From: Leucosporidium creatinivorum
Taxonomy: Eukaryota; Basidiomycota; Microbotryomycetes; Leucosporidiales; Leucosporidiaceae
NCBI GenBank assembly: GCA_001600635.1
Contig: BCKL01000030.1
Location: 12,644-76,643, forward strand
Length of the DNA: 64,000 nt
Direction: 5' to 3'
In this document: positions 25,215 through 37,273 of the stretch, piece after piece
Numbering within the stretch: the stretch's first letter is position 1
How the letters are laid out: each line of letters opens with the position of its first letter
Program-made: the position numbers and the translations under genes
Notes under the pieces: model-generated
Told to the model about the DNA's origin: nothing
Seen by the model: the letters and a program-made list of their open reading frames with translations, nothing else
Databases searched by the model: none

Positions 25215-26237
25215 ATGTCTTCTCGTCTCTCAAAACGCTACCTTGACCAGCGGCCGGTACCCGAGTCAACGCCACGATCAGGACTCTCTATCCTGCTACA
25301 CGTCGTCGCCCTAGCATCGCATGTCAACTCGTTTCGCCTGCTCTTCAAGCCGTCGCCCGTCAGCGAGTTTATGAACGCACAGAAGGGAGGGCAATGGGGC
25401 TACTTGACCATTTTGTCGTGAGTCGGGGCTGCTGCAGCAGGATGATTGTACTGCAGTAGAAAGGGAGCTGATGACGTTGTGTTGTTCGCAGCTTGGCCGT
25501 TTCGCTCCTCACCTTTGTTGCTGCACTGCTCAAGGACGCGTTTCCGAGTCATACAGGTAAACCCGAACTAGATCTACGCGGTTGCAGCGAGAGAGCTGAC
25601 CCCGACGACCTGCAGGACTCGACCGTCTCAAGACCTCCCTCTCGGTCATTGCAGTCCCCGTCGAGGGGCTCGTCTCGGTGCTCTACTGGACGATGCAGGC
25701 CATCGACCCGAGCCTCTTGACCCCCGAGAACGCCATGTTCAAGATCCCCCTCTTCCTCGATCTCAGCATCCACGCTTTCCCGGCCATCTTCCTTTGGACC
25801 GACTTCCTCGTCTTCTCGCCCAGGATGAGCAAGAAGGCCAACCCTTTGCTCATCTCGACTGTCGCGACCATCGCCTATTGCCTGTGGATGGAGTTCACCG
25901 CCTCCCATAACGGCCGCTTCCCCTACCCGTTCCTCGGTGAGCCTCCTTCGACGAGCGCCGAGCTTCCCATTACAGCGCCGAGCTCACGACCACCTCGCCT
26001 GCAGATACGATGAAGCCTCTAGCGCGCTTCATCTTCTACACGTCTATGGTACCCGTCCTCTTGGGACTCTTCTACCTCTCCAACGCCGTGCACGATGCGA
26101 TTCGGTGGGTTCCTCGCTCGCCTCGCTCAGTCCGGCGCATAGCTGACCCCTTTTCTTATTGCAGCGGCAAGGATGGGCGAACACAAGCTCCCATCGCTGC
26201 CAAAGCGCAGAGGAAGGTCGATTCCAAGATCCACTGA
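25215..26237 (+). CDS. FAR-17a/AIG1-like integral membrane protein
   Basis: Polytopic membrane protein of the AIG1/ADTRP family. Mammalian members are threonine hydrolases of fatty-acid esters of hydroxy fatty acids. Segments SGLSILLHVVALASHV, GYLTILSLAVSLLTFVAALL, SVIAVPVEGLVSVLYWTMQA, LSIHAFPAIFLWTDFLVFSP, ANPLLISTVATIAYCLWMEF and FIFYTSMVPVLLGLFYLSNA form about six membrane spans. The His in LSIHAFPA and the Thr in the LSVIAVPVEGL/KTS region are candidates for the family's catalytic Thr/His pair. Start is ATG 25215, with four introns. It sits 145 bp downstream of PRP28 in the same direction, and its C-terminus is Lys-rich. Confidence 0.85.
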
Positions 26238-26616
26238 AGGCGGCGAAGAAACCTCGGCGACCGAGTCAGTTCGGTCGAGCGATGCTGCGCAAGTCCAGGC
26301 TTCGCGGTCGGTACGGAGCAGACTGTTAGATAGAAGCTTTGCACTACATCTTGATGCCATTTCCCCTCTGTTACGCGGCTCAATCGGCCTCCAGACCCCG
26401 TTCGGCGAGCGTGAGTGGTGGCTTGCGAAGATGCTCAGGTGTAGTAGATTGCGGCATGCTCGTCTATAAGCCGCGACGTAAGTCTTGAGCTAAGTCCCTC
26501 ACCACAAAACCCATCTCTTCGACTTTCGATTCGCCTGCCGAAGCTCCGCGTGAACGGCCGTGAACTCTCCTCCTCCCCCTCCATCTGACTCATCGACTCG
26601 AAACGCTACAACAGCC
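26238..26616. promoter_or_regulatory. upstream region of the Zn2Cys6 regulator gene
   Basis: A 379-bp gap holding the 3' flank of the AIG1-like gene and the promoter of the downstream regulator. No coding evidence and no striking motif. Confidence 0.4.
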
Positions 26617-29600
26617 ATGTCGGAAGCACAGGGGACCGGAGAGCAAGGCGACATGCCCATCCAACTACCAGCCTTGGCTCCGTTGAGCGCGCCTCCCCTT
26701 CCCCTCTCGAGCAACGGCGGCAGCCTCCCTCCAGCTGCCTCTGCGAGCGATCCGTCGGCCGCCTTTAACTTTGGCCCACCGACTCCAGGCGGAGGGATCG
26801 ATTTCACCAACTTTCTGGGACAGTACAGCCAACAGACAAGCCAACCGCAAGGCATGTACGGCAACAGCAGCTATCCTCCCTTCAACCCCACCGCCTCGGC
26901 TTCGACAGCCCCAGCTCCAGCTCCGCCCCAGCTCGCTCGCGATTCGCAGAGTCCCAACCTATCCGTATCGCCTAGTGTTGCGCAGGAAGCGCTAGGCCCT
27001 TCGCCTACAACAGCAGGAGCACCGCCGAAGAAGGCGACCAAGAAGCGCAAGCCGAATGCAGGCAAGAGCGCTGGGACCGAGGACGAAGACGACGATGAGG
27101 CCAAAAAGAAGCGTATCAAGACGCCGAGAGCTTGTGACTCGTGCCGGCGGAAGAAGATCAGGTAAGGCAGCATCCTCTTGACAGCGACGACCGCGCGGGG
27201 GTCCTTCTTCGCGGAGTTGGCAGCTTGGGGAAACGCCGAGGGCGTCTACGCCAGGCTTGCAGAGCTCTCGAGGATTCTTGCCGATCCCCGTGACTGCCTG
27301 AGCGTTGAGCGAGGCGACGCCGACGAGCCGTTCGCTCTTGTTGTCGCTGCGCTGATCCGCCTTGCTTTCTTCATCCCACGCCCTTGCAGGTGCAATCCAG
27401 TACCTGATCTGGAGCCGCCGATCTGTGCACATTGTAAAGGCCACGGTAACGAATGCACCTGGGTAGGTATCTCGACTCCCTGCCTTCTCCGACCCGACCG
27501 AACCCTCCGCCGACGATCCTCAGCTGACCTCAACCTTCGCTTTTCCCATAGTTCCTTCCCATCGCCGAGACTCGCTTCAAGCGTGCGAAACCCAAGGAAG
27601 ACCCGCTAGCCAATCTCTCTGGACCAACACCTACGGGCTCGGCCGCCAGCTCGACTCCCATCTTCAACCTCCCTTCGCAATCCGTCGCCGGCCAGATCTT
27701 CCCTCTCGACGCTCCACAACGCTCCAACTCGAATGGATCCCCGCACGAGTACTCGACAGGTCCTCGCAAAGAAGCGAGGCTGGTTGGGCCGACCTCCATC
27801 AGCCATCTCATGCACTCGGTGAGCTTGAGAGCGCTCTCCCCGCTTATAAGGCTGTAGCTGACGACCTCTGCTTCCTTGCCCAGACATCTACGTTCCCTAC
27901 AGAACGAATGGTACGTCGTCGCGGCCTCTGAGCTCGTGCACAAGGCGCGAAAGCTGACCTGCCCTTACCCCCACTCCAGGTGCCCGTCGACTCCAAGTAC
28001 TCGCAATCCCTCACCGTCGACGATTCGGGCGATGGATTCATCCGTGTCATCTCGGTCGGCGATGGCGATCCATCAGACGGCACGCATGCTCCCCTCGCGG
28101 TTCAAGGACTCGAAAACGCGGTCGCCGAGCAGCTCCTCAACTACTACTTCGACACCCACGCTTCGCACTTCCCCGTCGTCTCAAGAGCAGACTTTGCGGC
28201 TCAAGGGACTCCCTCTATCCTCCTCTTCAACACGCTGTGTGGCATCTCGGCGCTCTCGCACCATGTCGGCCCTGCGATCCTTCGGACGATCAAGGCGACG
28301 ATTCGAGGTGAGTGACGGTAGTGTGAGCTGTGACGAAGAAGGTAGACGGTAGCTGATCTTGCCACCTTCCGAACAGCTGCTCTTCGAGAACAAGACCTCC
28401 TCGACAACTCGACAATCAGCAATATCCAGGCGCTGCTCGTCTACGCCTTCAGTCTCGAGTTGGAGAAGGGTACTGCAGCGAGCAAGACATGGAACCTGCT
28501 GGGAGTGGCGATTCGCATGGCGCAGGTGAGCTCTCGCCGTTCGACCTAGCGATTCGACGGAGCTGACCCCTGCTCGGCGCAGGATCTCGGCCTGCATCGC
28601 AAACTCGGCAGCGAGAGCAAGATCAACACCGAGGCGGATCATACAGAGCTGCGGCGCAGGGTGTGGGGAGGATGTGTTATTGCAGATCGCTGGTGTGCTG
28701 CCATGGTGAGTGGGCTCCGTCTGTTCTCTGTCGCTCGCTGGCTGACCCGGTGTCGTTGCAGTACGGACAACCAATGATGATCGACCTCGCCGACTGCGAT
28801 ACCATGCTACCTTCGGTGCATGACATCCGACCGGCGCTGCCGTTCAACGCCGAGCAGAGGCCCTTCATCTTCAATGGCGCCGTCCTCTCGCTGTCGATAT
28901 TGCTCGGCCGCATTCTCAAGGGCATCTACTCTCCGAGTGCGTCTATTCCTATTTGATCCACCAGACTTTCCGCTAATTCACGTGCTTGTGTAGCTGGAAT
29001 CATGACCCTCTCGAGCGACGACGCTACCGCTCTCATCGCCGACCTCGCTTCGTGAGTGCAAGGGGGCTTCCTGCAAGACCGCCGTTGAAGCTAACCTCGC
29101 TATCTTGCAGCTGGGTGGAAAAGCTACCGGAAGAGCTGCGCTTCCAAGGCCTCAATTCGACGTCGGAGCAAGGTAAGCCTTTCCCTCGTCCTCGCCGCTC
29201 GAACCCGAGCTGACTCGCCTTACTCGCTCAGGCTTCCTTCACCTCCTCTACATCCCTGTCCGCTTCCTCGTCACTCGCCCCTTCATGCGCATCTCCTTCC
29301 AGCTGCCAGAACGCTTCGCCAACGTCTCGGTCGGCACCGTCGCTTGGACCAAAGTCGAGACTGAGTCGCGCGAGGCTATCGAGTGGGTCGACAAGAATGA
29401 GCACATCCTCGAGGGATGGTTCGTTGGCATTTATAGCTTCTTCGTGTGCAGTCTTGTTCAGGTGAGTGCGGTTGTCGCGAGTCCTGAGATAGCCAGCTGA
29501 CCCTTCTTCCCTTCGCAGTATCATTCGCATATCCGTCGACGAGATGCACAGTCGCTCAACACTCTCCGCCTCGCTCGCGATACGATGAAGGTGAGCTGTC

Positions 29601-30526
29601 TTGCCTCCTCCTCTGTGAGCCACGCTGAGCGTTCCGTCTCGCAGCGCCTCGTCATCCCCGAAGGAGAGACTCACTTGCGCCACAAGATCGCGGAGATTAC
29701 TCATCTCCTGTACCACACCGCTACCAGCGTTGGCTCGTGGGCGCCTGAAGCTGCTGAAGGGCTGTCGCCGGCGTCCAACGGCACCACCGCCATCACGACT
29801 CTGAATCCGACCGTCGGCGTTCGTCAGAGGTGCGTTTACGACCTGCTGCTCGCGAGAATCTCCGCTAACGCTGCTCGCCTCAAACAGGGAGCAAGACTGG
29901 CATCTTCGCTACAAGAAGGAAGGCGCGAACGCCTACTACGTCTCTGATCGCCGAACCGGCAGCGGCGCCTCGCCAGGAAGCTTCGCTCGCCCCGCCAACT
30001 CGGCCAGCCCTGGGTCAACGCCCGGCGGCTCGGTTCCTCCTTACTCCTCTTCGCTTCGCTCGACCCACGTCCCCGGCGATGAACCTACAGAGGCCGACGC
30101 CGACGCCTCTGCCTCCAACAACCTTCCCGCCATCCCCGTCACCTCGGCTCCCGCCGCCGCTGCACCTGTCACAGCGCTGCCCATCCCCGTCGTGGCGCCT
30201 CTCTCCAACCCCTCAGCTTCGGGGCTCTCCTCCTTTGTCGCAAGCCCGCAAGACATGAGCACCCTCCCCGACTTCAGCTTCCCCGACTCGCTCAACTTCA
30301 ACCCCTCGCTCAACCAGCCGGGTGGAGGCGGATTCGATCCGTTCGGAGTGGGAGGAGATGGTACGCCGAGCTTGTTCCCCCCTGATGGCATCTTTGATTG
30401 GGGTGAGTCGAGGCGAATTTCAGAGCCGGAGGAGAGAGCTGACTCGTCGTTTCGGCTTTCGCAGACAGCTGGTCGTCCTTCTTCAGCGCTGTGCCGGGTG
30501 GGCAGCCTGGAGGACCGGGGATGTGA
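26617..30526 (+). CDS. Zn(II)2Cys6 fungal transcription factor
   Basis: Nuclear DNA-binding regulator. An N-terminal Pro/Ser/Ala-rich region (residues about 1-150) and a basic stretch (KKATKKRKPNAGK) precede the binuclear zinc cluster ACDSCRRKKIRCNPVP, followed by PPICAHCKGHGNECTW. The cluster is interrupted by a 228-nt intron (27162-27389) right before the third Cys. The linker FLPIAETRFKRAKPK resembles other basidiomycete regulators. The middle is a fungal-specific transcription-factor domain (LLNYYFDTHASHFPVVSRAD, LLGVAIRMAQDLGLHRKLG, LRRRVWGGCVIADRWCAAMY). The tail is Ser/Pro/Gly-rich with acidic/aromatic patches (PDFSFPDSLNFNPSL) that could activate transcription. Start is ATG 26617; the reading frame is open further upstream but without an ATG. 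About a dozen introns. Target genes unknown. Confidence 0.88.
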
Positions 30527-30699
30527 GACGGAGCTTCGATACCTGCTTTTCCTCTTCAGTACTCTAGTAGTCGCCCTAATCTGTTGTTTTACGATCGTTG
30601 GCGTCGAAGGGAGCGAGCGTTTCGCAAGGACGGAGGACTTCGCTGCTGCCAGAACGTCGAGTACTGATCCTTTCGTTTCGTTTCATCAGCCTATGCGCT

Positions 30700-31442
30700 T
30701 CAATCGCTCGAGACGGGAAGACTCTGAAGGAAGGACTGCGGAAGGAAAACCGAGGTCAGCTCGGTCGACGTGGGTGGCTGAGCAGGCCCAAGCTTACCTT
30801 GATGTCATCCGAGACGGTCTCGAGATCCTCAGTCGAGATACTCTCAGCAGGACCGTACTGCCTGCTGCCCCTGAAAGCGATGAGACTCGGCGCCTCGATA
30901 TCCTCGAGGTCGACCGACTTGAGAAGCTCCTGCAATCGAGCTGGTGAGCTCGGATGTCGACGCTGGGCGAAAGAGTAGATTGGGAGACCTACCTCTGACC
31001 CGGATACGTCGATAGTGTACTGCTCAATGCCAGGGAACTGACCAGCGAGCTCGGCAAAGTCTCGGCGAATCGAGCTGTGCGAAGACGGCGGCGGGGGAAC
31101 ATGTGCAAAGTTAGTTCGAGCATCCCGTGTCGCATTGTCTGGTGTGTGCGCGCTACTCACTTAGCATCGGATTCTGCAGAGCAATCAGCGTCAGCACTCC
31201 GTTCGGAGCTCATTCTGCATCGTCGCGACTCACCAGAGTTGAAGAGCAGCACGACAGCAATCTCATCGCGCTCCAGATCCCCAATCGACTCCTCCCAATC
31301 CTCGGGTCCTTCGATAGACTTGACGCTCACTGTTTGGGCGGGAGCACGTTTCGGCGTCAGCTTTCGGCACATCTGCTGAGCTTGCTGCAGCTGCAGTCGC
31401 AGATCTGAGGAGATGCAGCGATTGAGAGAATGTCGACGCACT
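30700..31442 (-). CDS. thioredoxin-fold protein without CxxC; start codon split by an intron
   Basis: A small protein, about 120 residues, pieced from five short exons. The order is MSVKSIEGPEDWEESIGDLE, EIAVVLLFNSGE, SDAN, SIRRDFAELAGQFPGIEQYT with IDVSGSE, then the last two (ELLKSVDLEDIEAPSLIAFR and SFLQSLPVSSD). The pattern beta-strand, helix, strand, then xPSLIAF and a terminal helix is that of thioredoxin. Where thioredoxins have WCGPC this protein has NSGESDA, so it cannot do dithiol exchange. No ATG exists in the first exon. The only ATG for the spliced frame forms across the junction A(31442)|TG(31329-31328). If the 112-nt intron is retained, an in-frame ATG inside it (about 31372) gives 14 extra residues. 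One exon is 13 nt (31161-31173). Function unknown. Confidence 0.6.
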
Positions 31443-31853
31443 GTTGGTAGATGTAATGAAGTGGTTGGAAGCGTGTAGGAGGAGCAAGAAGGCCGAGAAA
31501 GAGATGACGCGAACGAGAGGCGCGCGAGTGGGGCGCAGCGTTAAGGAGGCTGGCAACTTTCTGTAGGAAAGTCCAAGGGTACCAGTGCTCGCTTCCTCGA
31601 TTCTATATCGGCGCAAGAAGAAAGGAAGCGGAGCTCGGCGCCGAAAAGGAGACCAGCGAGTGCTCGGCTGCAGCGACAGCTAGTGGGTCGTGTTCGGAGC
31701 CTTAGGCCCGCGGGGCTGCTCTCGAATGCTCTTCGCTGTTCTCACATACGAGCTCGAGGCGCTGGCCTTCTCGTACCCATCCTCTCGGTTCTCGCTTCGG
31801 CGCACGCCAGAGTGGAAGCACAACGGTTCTGTTTCTTACAATCGACTCCCAGA
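31443..31853. other. 5' leader of the thioredoxin-fold gene; PRE2 3' flank
   Basis: A 411-bp gap. The part near 31443-31600 is probably the untranslated first exon of the minus-strand gene; it contains no ATG. The rest has no supported gene. Confidence 0.4.
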
Positions 31854-33350
<1,497 letters not shown>

Positions 33351-33653
33351 GATGATTGTTGACGGTGTAGGTAAGTTGTGTAGGGTCTAGTGGAAGCGCT
33401 GCAAGTGCCGAGAAGTGCGCCGAGTGTCGACGGAGCTAGAACAGGTGAAGTGGAGGAGGCGAAGGGGTAAGCTGACGACGCCGCTGGGCCAAGTCGTCGC
33501 TCGGGAGAGAAGTGAAGAGCTTCGCAAGTCGCTGCTGTAGCAGTTCGTTACAGGTTCGCGGTGATCTGAATCGGTCGAAGATTAATCCCGACCGCTTATT
33601 GACTACCAACAAGCTACATAATTACAAGAGCCGCTCCATCGCAGCTCCTCCCT
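33351..33653. promoter_or_regulatory. PRE2 upstream region / PRP38 3' flank
   Basis: A 303-bp gap. I looked for a proteasome-associated control element (GGTGGCAAA) and did not see an exact one. No gene. Confidence 0.35.
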
Positions 33654-34840
33654 TCAGACATCCCCCTCGACCCGCTCTGTATCAATGTCCATCGGTGCGG
33701 GACTCCTCGACGGACTCCTCGACACGAACCTCCCTCCAGCATCACTCCCAGCACTCGGACTCCTACTGACAAACCTCCCCTCGCTCCCCTCGGCGCTCCT
33801 GCTCCTCGCCCTCCCCCTCCCCTCGACCGCCGCCTTTCCTGCTGCAGGCTGCTCCTCCTCATCCTCCGACCCCTCGGTCCAGTATTCCGGTGTCTTCTCC
33901 GCCTCTCCCTCTGGTGTAGGACTCCGACTCCCACTCGGACTGCGACTGAGATACCGCCCGCGACCCTCTCCCTCCTCGTCGTCCGAGCCCTCGCCGCCGT
34001 CGTCCAAGACGCCCATCGCTTTGCCCAGCTTGCTCCGTCGGGGTGCGAGTCCTTCGGTTTCCTCCAAGACCTTGCGTTGTGTTAGGCGAGGGAGTTGAAC
34101 CTCGCACACTCGCTCTTCGTTGAGGAGCTCGTCGACGAACTCGTCCATCGTGGTGAGGTGGTAGGAGCCGTCTGTTGAGGGAGAGAGCATTGTCAGCTTT
34201 CAGTCTCCCAGTCTTGAAATATCATAGAGCAATGCAGCGAGGCGACTCACCCATTCGGCGGAAGCGGATCTTGCGATAATCGTCCAGCAGCGGTTCCAGC
34301 ACCTCGTAGACGTTGACCGGGTCGAATGTCAGCCGTACATAGTAGGCAGCTAATGCTCGGAGGTATCTTTCAGAGCGAGATGGGTGAGCATAGCCTTACA
34401 GCGGCGTGACCAAGAGCTCCGACTCACTTGAACTCCTCCGCTCTTAGATACTCCAGCACAATCTCCCGTTCTGGTTGTAGCTGTAGCAGCTTGAGACACA
34501 GACACATGAACTCTGTAGGCTTCTGGTTGGCAAAGGTGCCGCCAATGTACTTGAGGCCGATGGCATTGTCGATGAGCGAGGCGGCGTTGAGAGCGAAGCA
34601 GTGCTCCTCTGCAGGGTGGAAGCGGGGTCAGTAGAGCTGTACGAGAGTATGAGAGCTAGCCTTCAAGCTTACTCCAGTAGAGCGAGTCGTAGATGCGAGA
34701 GCGGATGACCTTCTCGATGAGGTACTGTTGAGCGGCAGGGGAGAGTCAGCTTAAGCTACAGGGGAGCAGCAACATCTACCACTCACCTGAGGGTTTGTAC
34801 CGTGAATGCTGAGAGCACCGCGAATGGTCGTGTTGGCCAT
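33654..34840 (-). CDS. PRP38: pre-mRNA splicing factor Prp38 (PRPF38A)
   Basis: Component of the U4/U6.U5 tri-snRNP and precatalytic spliceosome, needed for activation after assembly. The PRP38 domain is nearly complete. It includes MANTTIRGALSIHGTNPQYL, IEKVIRSRIYDSLYWKEHCF, LIDNAIGLKYIGGTFANQKP, LRALAAYYVRLTFDPVNVYE, LLDDYRKIRFR and GSYHLTTMDEFVDELL. The C-terminus (from about residue 180) is acidic then SR/SP-rich (repeated RFVSRSPS), resembling the RS tail of metazoan PRPF38A and unlike the short yeast tail. Start is ATG 34840. It is head-to-head with the mitoribosomal bL27m gene across 236 bp. Confidence 0.92.
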
Positions 34841-35076
34841 GACTTAAGGGAGAGAGAGCGAGCGCGCTGGGACGACGAGGAGCTGCTGAGGCGAGACGGG
34901 AGGAGCGGGGCTGTTCTGCTGTAGCTCCTTATGCTGTAATGAAGCTGTTGATGAGCTCTTCGAAACGAGTTGTGCAGTCGAAGCGGATTGGCAAGAAGCA
35001 AGGAGCGAGCGACAGCTCCGCGCTTCTCTCTTTCCCGCCTTCTATTCGTCTGTAGCTCAGCACACTCTCGCACACG

Positions 35077-35844
35077 ATGAACTTTCTCCGGACAGCGCTG
35101 CGACCATCGCTTCCTTCTCTCCCTTCAACTTCTGTACTCCGATCCACTCTGCTCGACTGTCCTCTGCCAGGTCAGCTCTCTCGCCTCTCTCGTTTCCTCT
35201 AAGCCTCACCAGCTGATCCTGCATCTCACTCGCTGACACCTTCTCAATCTCACCTGTTGCCACAGGTCTTATGCAAGTACGAACTGCCACCAAGAGGGGA
35301 GGAGGAAGTTCAAAAAACGGACGCAATTCCATCGGAAAGCGACTGGGAGTGAAGAAGTACGGAGGTGAGTAGTTTGCCTTGCTATACTGAATGACAGAGC
35401 TGACGAGCTACCTCCTCAGGCCAATCCGTCATCGCTGGCAACATCCTGGTCCGCCAACGCGGGACTTCCTTCCACCCCGGCCAGCACGTCGCTCGCGGTC
35501 GTGACCACACCCTCTACGCCCTCGCTCCAGGATACGTCACCTACTACACCGACCTGGTCCGAGGCAAGGAGCGCAAAATGATTGGCATCACCACCGACAG
35601 TCGCGAGGAGACGCTACCGCGCCTGGTCGAGCACCTCGGCCGGAGTCGATACTTTGGCAAGGTCGATTTGGAGCGCGAGATGGGCGATTGGGAGTTTGGA
35701 GCGGAAGAGCTGAGCGCGATGGAGGGAGAACAGGGGGATCAGCTGAGCGAGGAGGAGCTCAACCAGCTCATTGCCGAGGCGGTAGCGGGCGCCGAGAGTC
35801 AGGCAGCGGCAGCACCAAGCGTCGAGGGTCAGGTCAAGGCATGA
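35077..35844 (+). CDS. mitochondrial large-subunit ribosomal protein bL27m
   Basis: Mitoribosome protein whose N-terminal arm reaches the peptidyl-transferase centre. An N-terminal presequence ([20 protein letters not shown], Arg/Ser/Leu-rich) precedes [20 protein letters not shown]. The L27 core has [40 protein letters not shown] and [14 protein letters not shown]-terminal extension of about 100 residues is acidic ([20 protein letters not shown]), as in fungal Mrp7/MRPL27. Start is ATG 35077 and two introns are visible. Divergent from PRP38 and convergent with the BTB-like gene. Confidence 0.92.
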
Positions 35845-36046
35845 GGATGTAAAGATTTCGTTCAGCATCTGTGGCGGGAGGCCGGAGAGAGAGGTCAAGT
35901 CGAGGCCAGATGGACAGCTTCGCCGAGCTCTCGCTCGCAAAGCTGCGCTCAGTTCTCTTGCTCTTCACAAAGCTCGTTGGTCAACAATATTCGACGTTCC
36001 CGCTCTTTGACGAGGGAAGAGGTGACCACCTCTCTGCACACCATCC

Positions 36047-37115
36047 TCACTGCGAAGGCGACGACGAGGGTCAGCTACTTCGGCCGACTTGCCTGCCGCC
36101 TCTACTCCACAGCTCACCAGCACGACAATCTCGCCCCTCGCCACCCAATCCTCTTTTACCGCCGCCACATCCTTATCCAACTTGTTCTCACACCCTTTGC
36201 AACCCCTCACCCTCGGCTTCCTCATCTCCACCTCCCCCTTCAACAGCTTGTGCGGAATCGTCGCGGGAACAATCTTGTCCATCGCAGCGCGGAAGCTCTC
36301 GTCGCGGACGGATTCGTACGAGTCGTTGGAGAGGCGGCGAGTTTGATGCGAGAGGTGGCAGTGGCAGGCTTTCTGGCGAGGGGCGCTTCGGAGGGAGGCG
36401 CGGATGGAGGCGAGGTGGGTGAAGTGGTACTGCTCCTGTGCAGGGCAAGAGATATCTGAGCGTCAGCTGGATTGCAGAGAGAGCGAACTGAGAAGAGGAG
36501 ATGCTCGACGAGACCCTTCGGCGATGAGCTGGACTCACCAGTCGGCGCCGAGCAGGCGCTGGACAGTGCTTGTACTCGGCGCACAGGGCCATCTGGCTCA
36601 GCAGTCGCTGCTTGAGCGTCGCCTGAGCCGCCTCGTGCATCATTGGCTCGTTCTGAAGGTGCGAAGCGATGGCGAAGGCGAATAAAGGCTCCACCTTGAT
36701 GAGCTCGCTGGGGAGGCGCTGGTTCAGCTGACCGAGTACTTACGACAGAGCAGGACATGGCTCACCGAACCCCCCTCTCTGCAATCTTGATCACCTTGCG
36801 CGCTCTGTACTTCTCCCCAAGCTCCCACAACGTCCTGAGCGATTCGAGCCCTTCATCGCGGCCCGTGTCCAAGACTCGCAGGAAGAGGCGGAGCTCCTCC
36901 GACGTCTCGGATACCACGCACTCGCTGTAGTCATCCTCGCCTTGGTATAGTCCATCCTCCGGCCGCCAGAGCGTCGATTGAGCGGCGAGAAGGTGAGGCT
37001 CAACTGGTATTCGATCGCCGTCGCTCGACACGACGTGTGCGATGGTAGGAGGGCGTTTCGAGTGCAGTTGAAGCTTGCTGAAACTGTTGACCAGGTGCTC
37101 GGACGAGTCCGACAT
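36047..37115 (-). CDS. BTB/POZ-like domain protein
   Basis: The N-terminal part MSDSSEHLVNSFSKLQLHSK, then SSDGDRIPVEPHLLAAQSTL and FLRVLDTGRDEGLESLRTLW with YRARKVIKIAERGV, has the layout of fungal BTB/POZ folds (dimerisation or CUL3 adaptor), although the family match is only moderate. It continues with a helical region (LFAFAIASHLQNEPMMHEAA) and a Cys/His-containing C-terminus (RQKACHCHLSHQ, GCKGCENKLDKDVAAV). If the last intron (GTGAGC donor, CGCAG acceptor) is used, the stop TGA at 36047 is the first codon of the final exon. If it is retained, the frame runs on to 35965. The start ATG 37115 is the first in frame. Role unknown. Confidence 0.65.
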
Positions 37116-37273
37116 GCCGTGAGAAGAGCGCGAACGAGGAACGAAGAAGGAGAGAGAGAAGAAGAAGCGAAGGGTGGGACTCGCTCTCGCATCCTTCGTC
37201 TCGCGCGTGCAATCTCCTAGATACAAACTCGTTTCAGAGGGAGCCACAAATTAGACACTAATACAGTCTCTGC

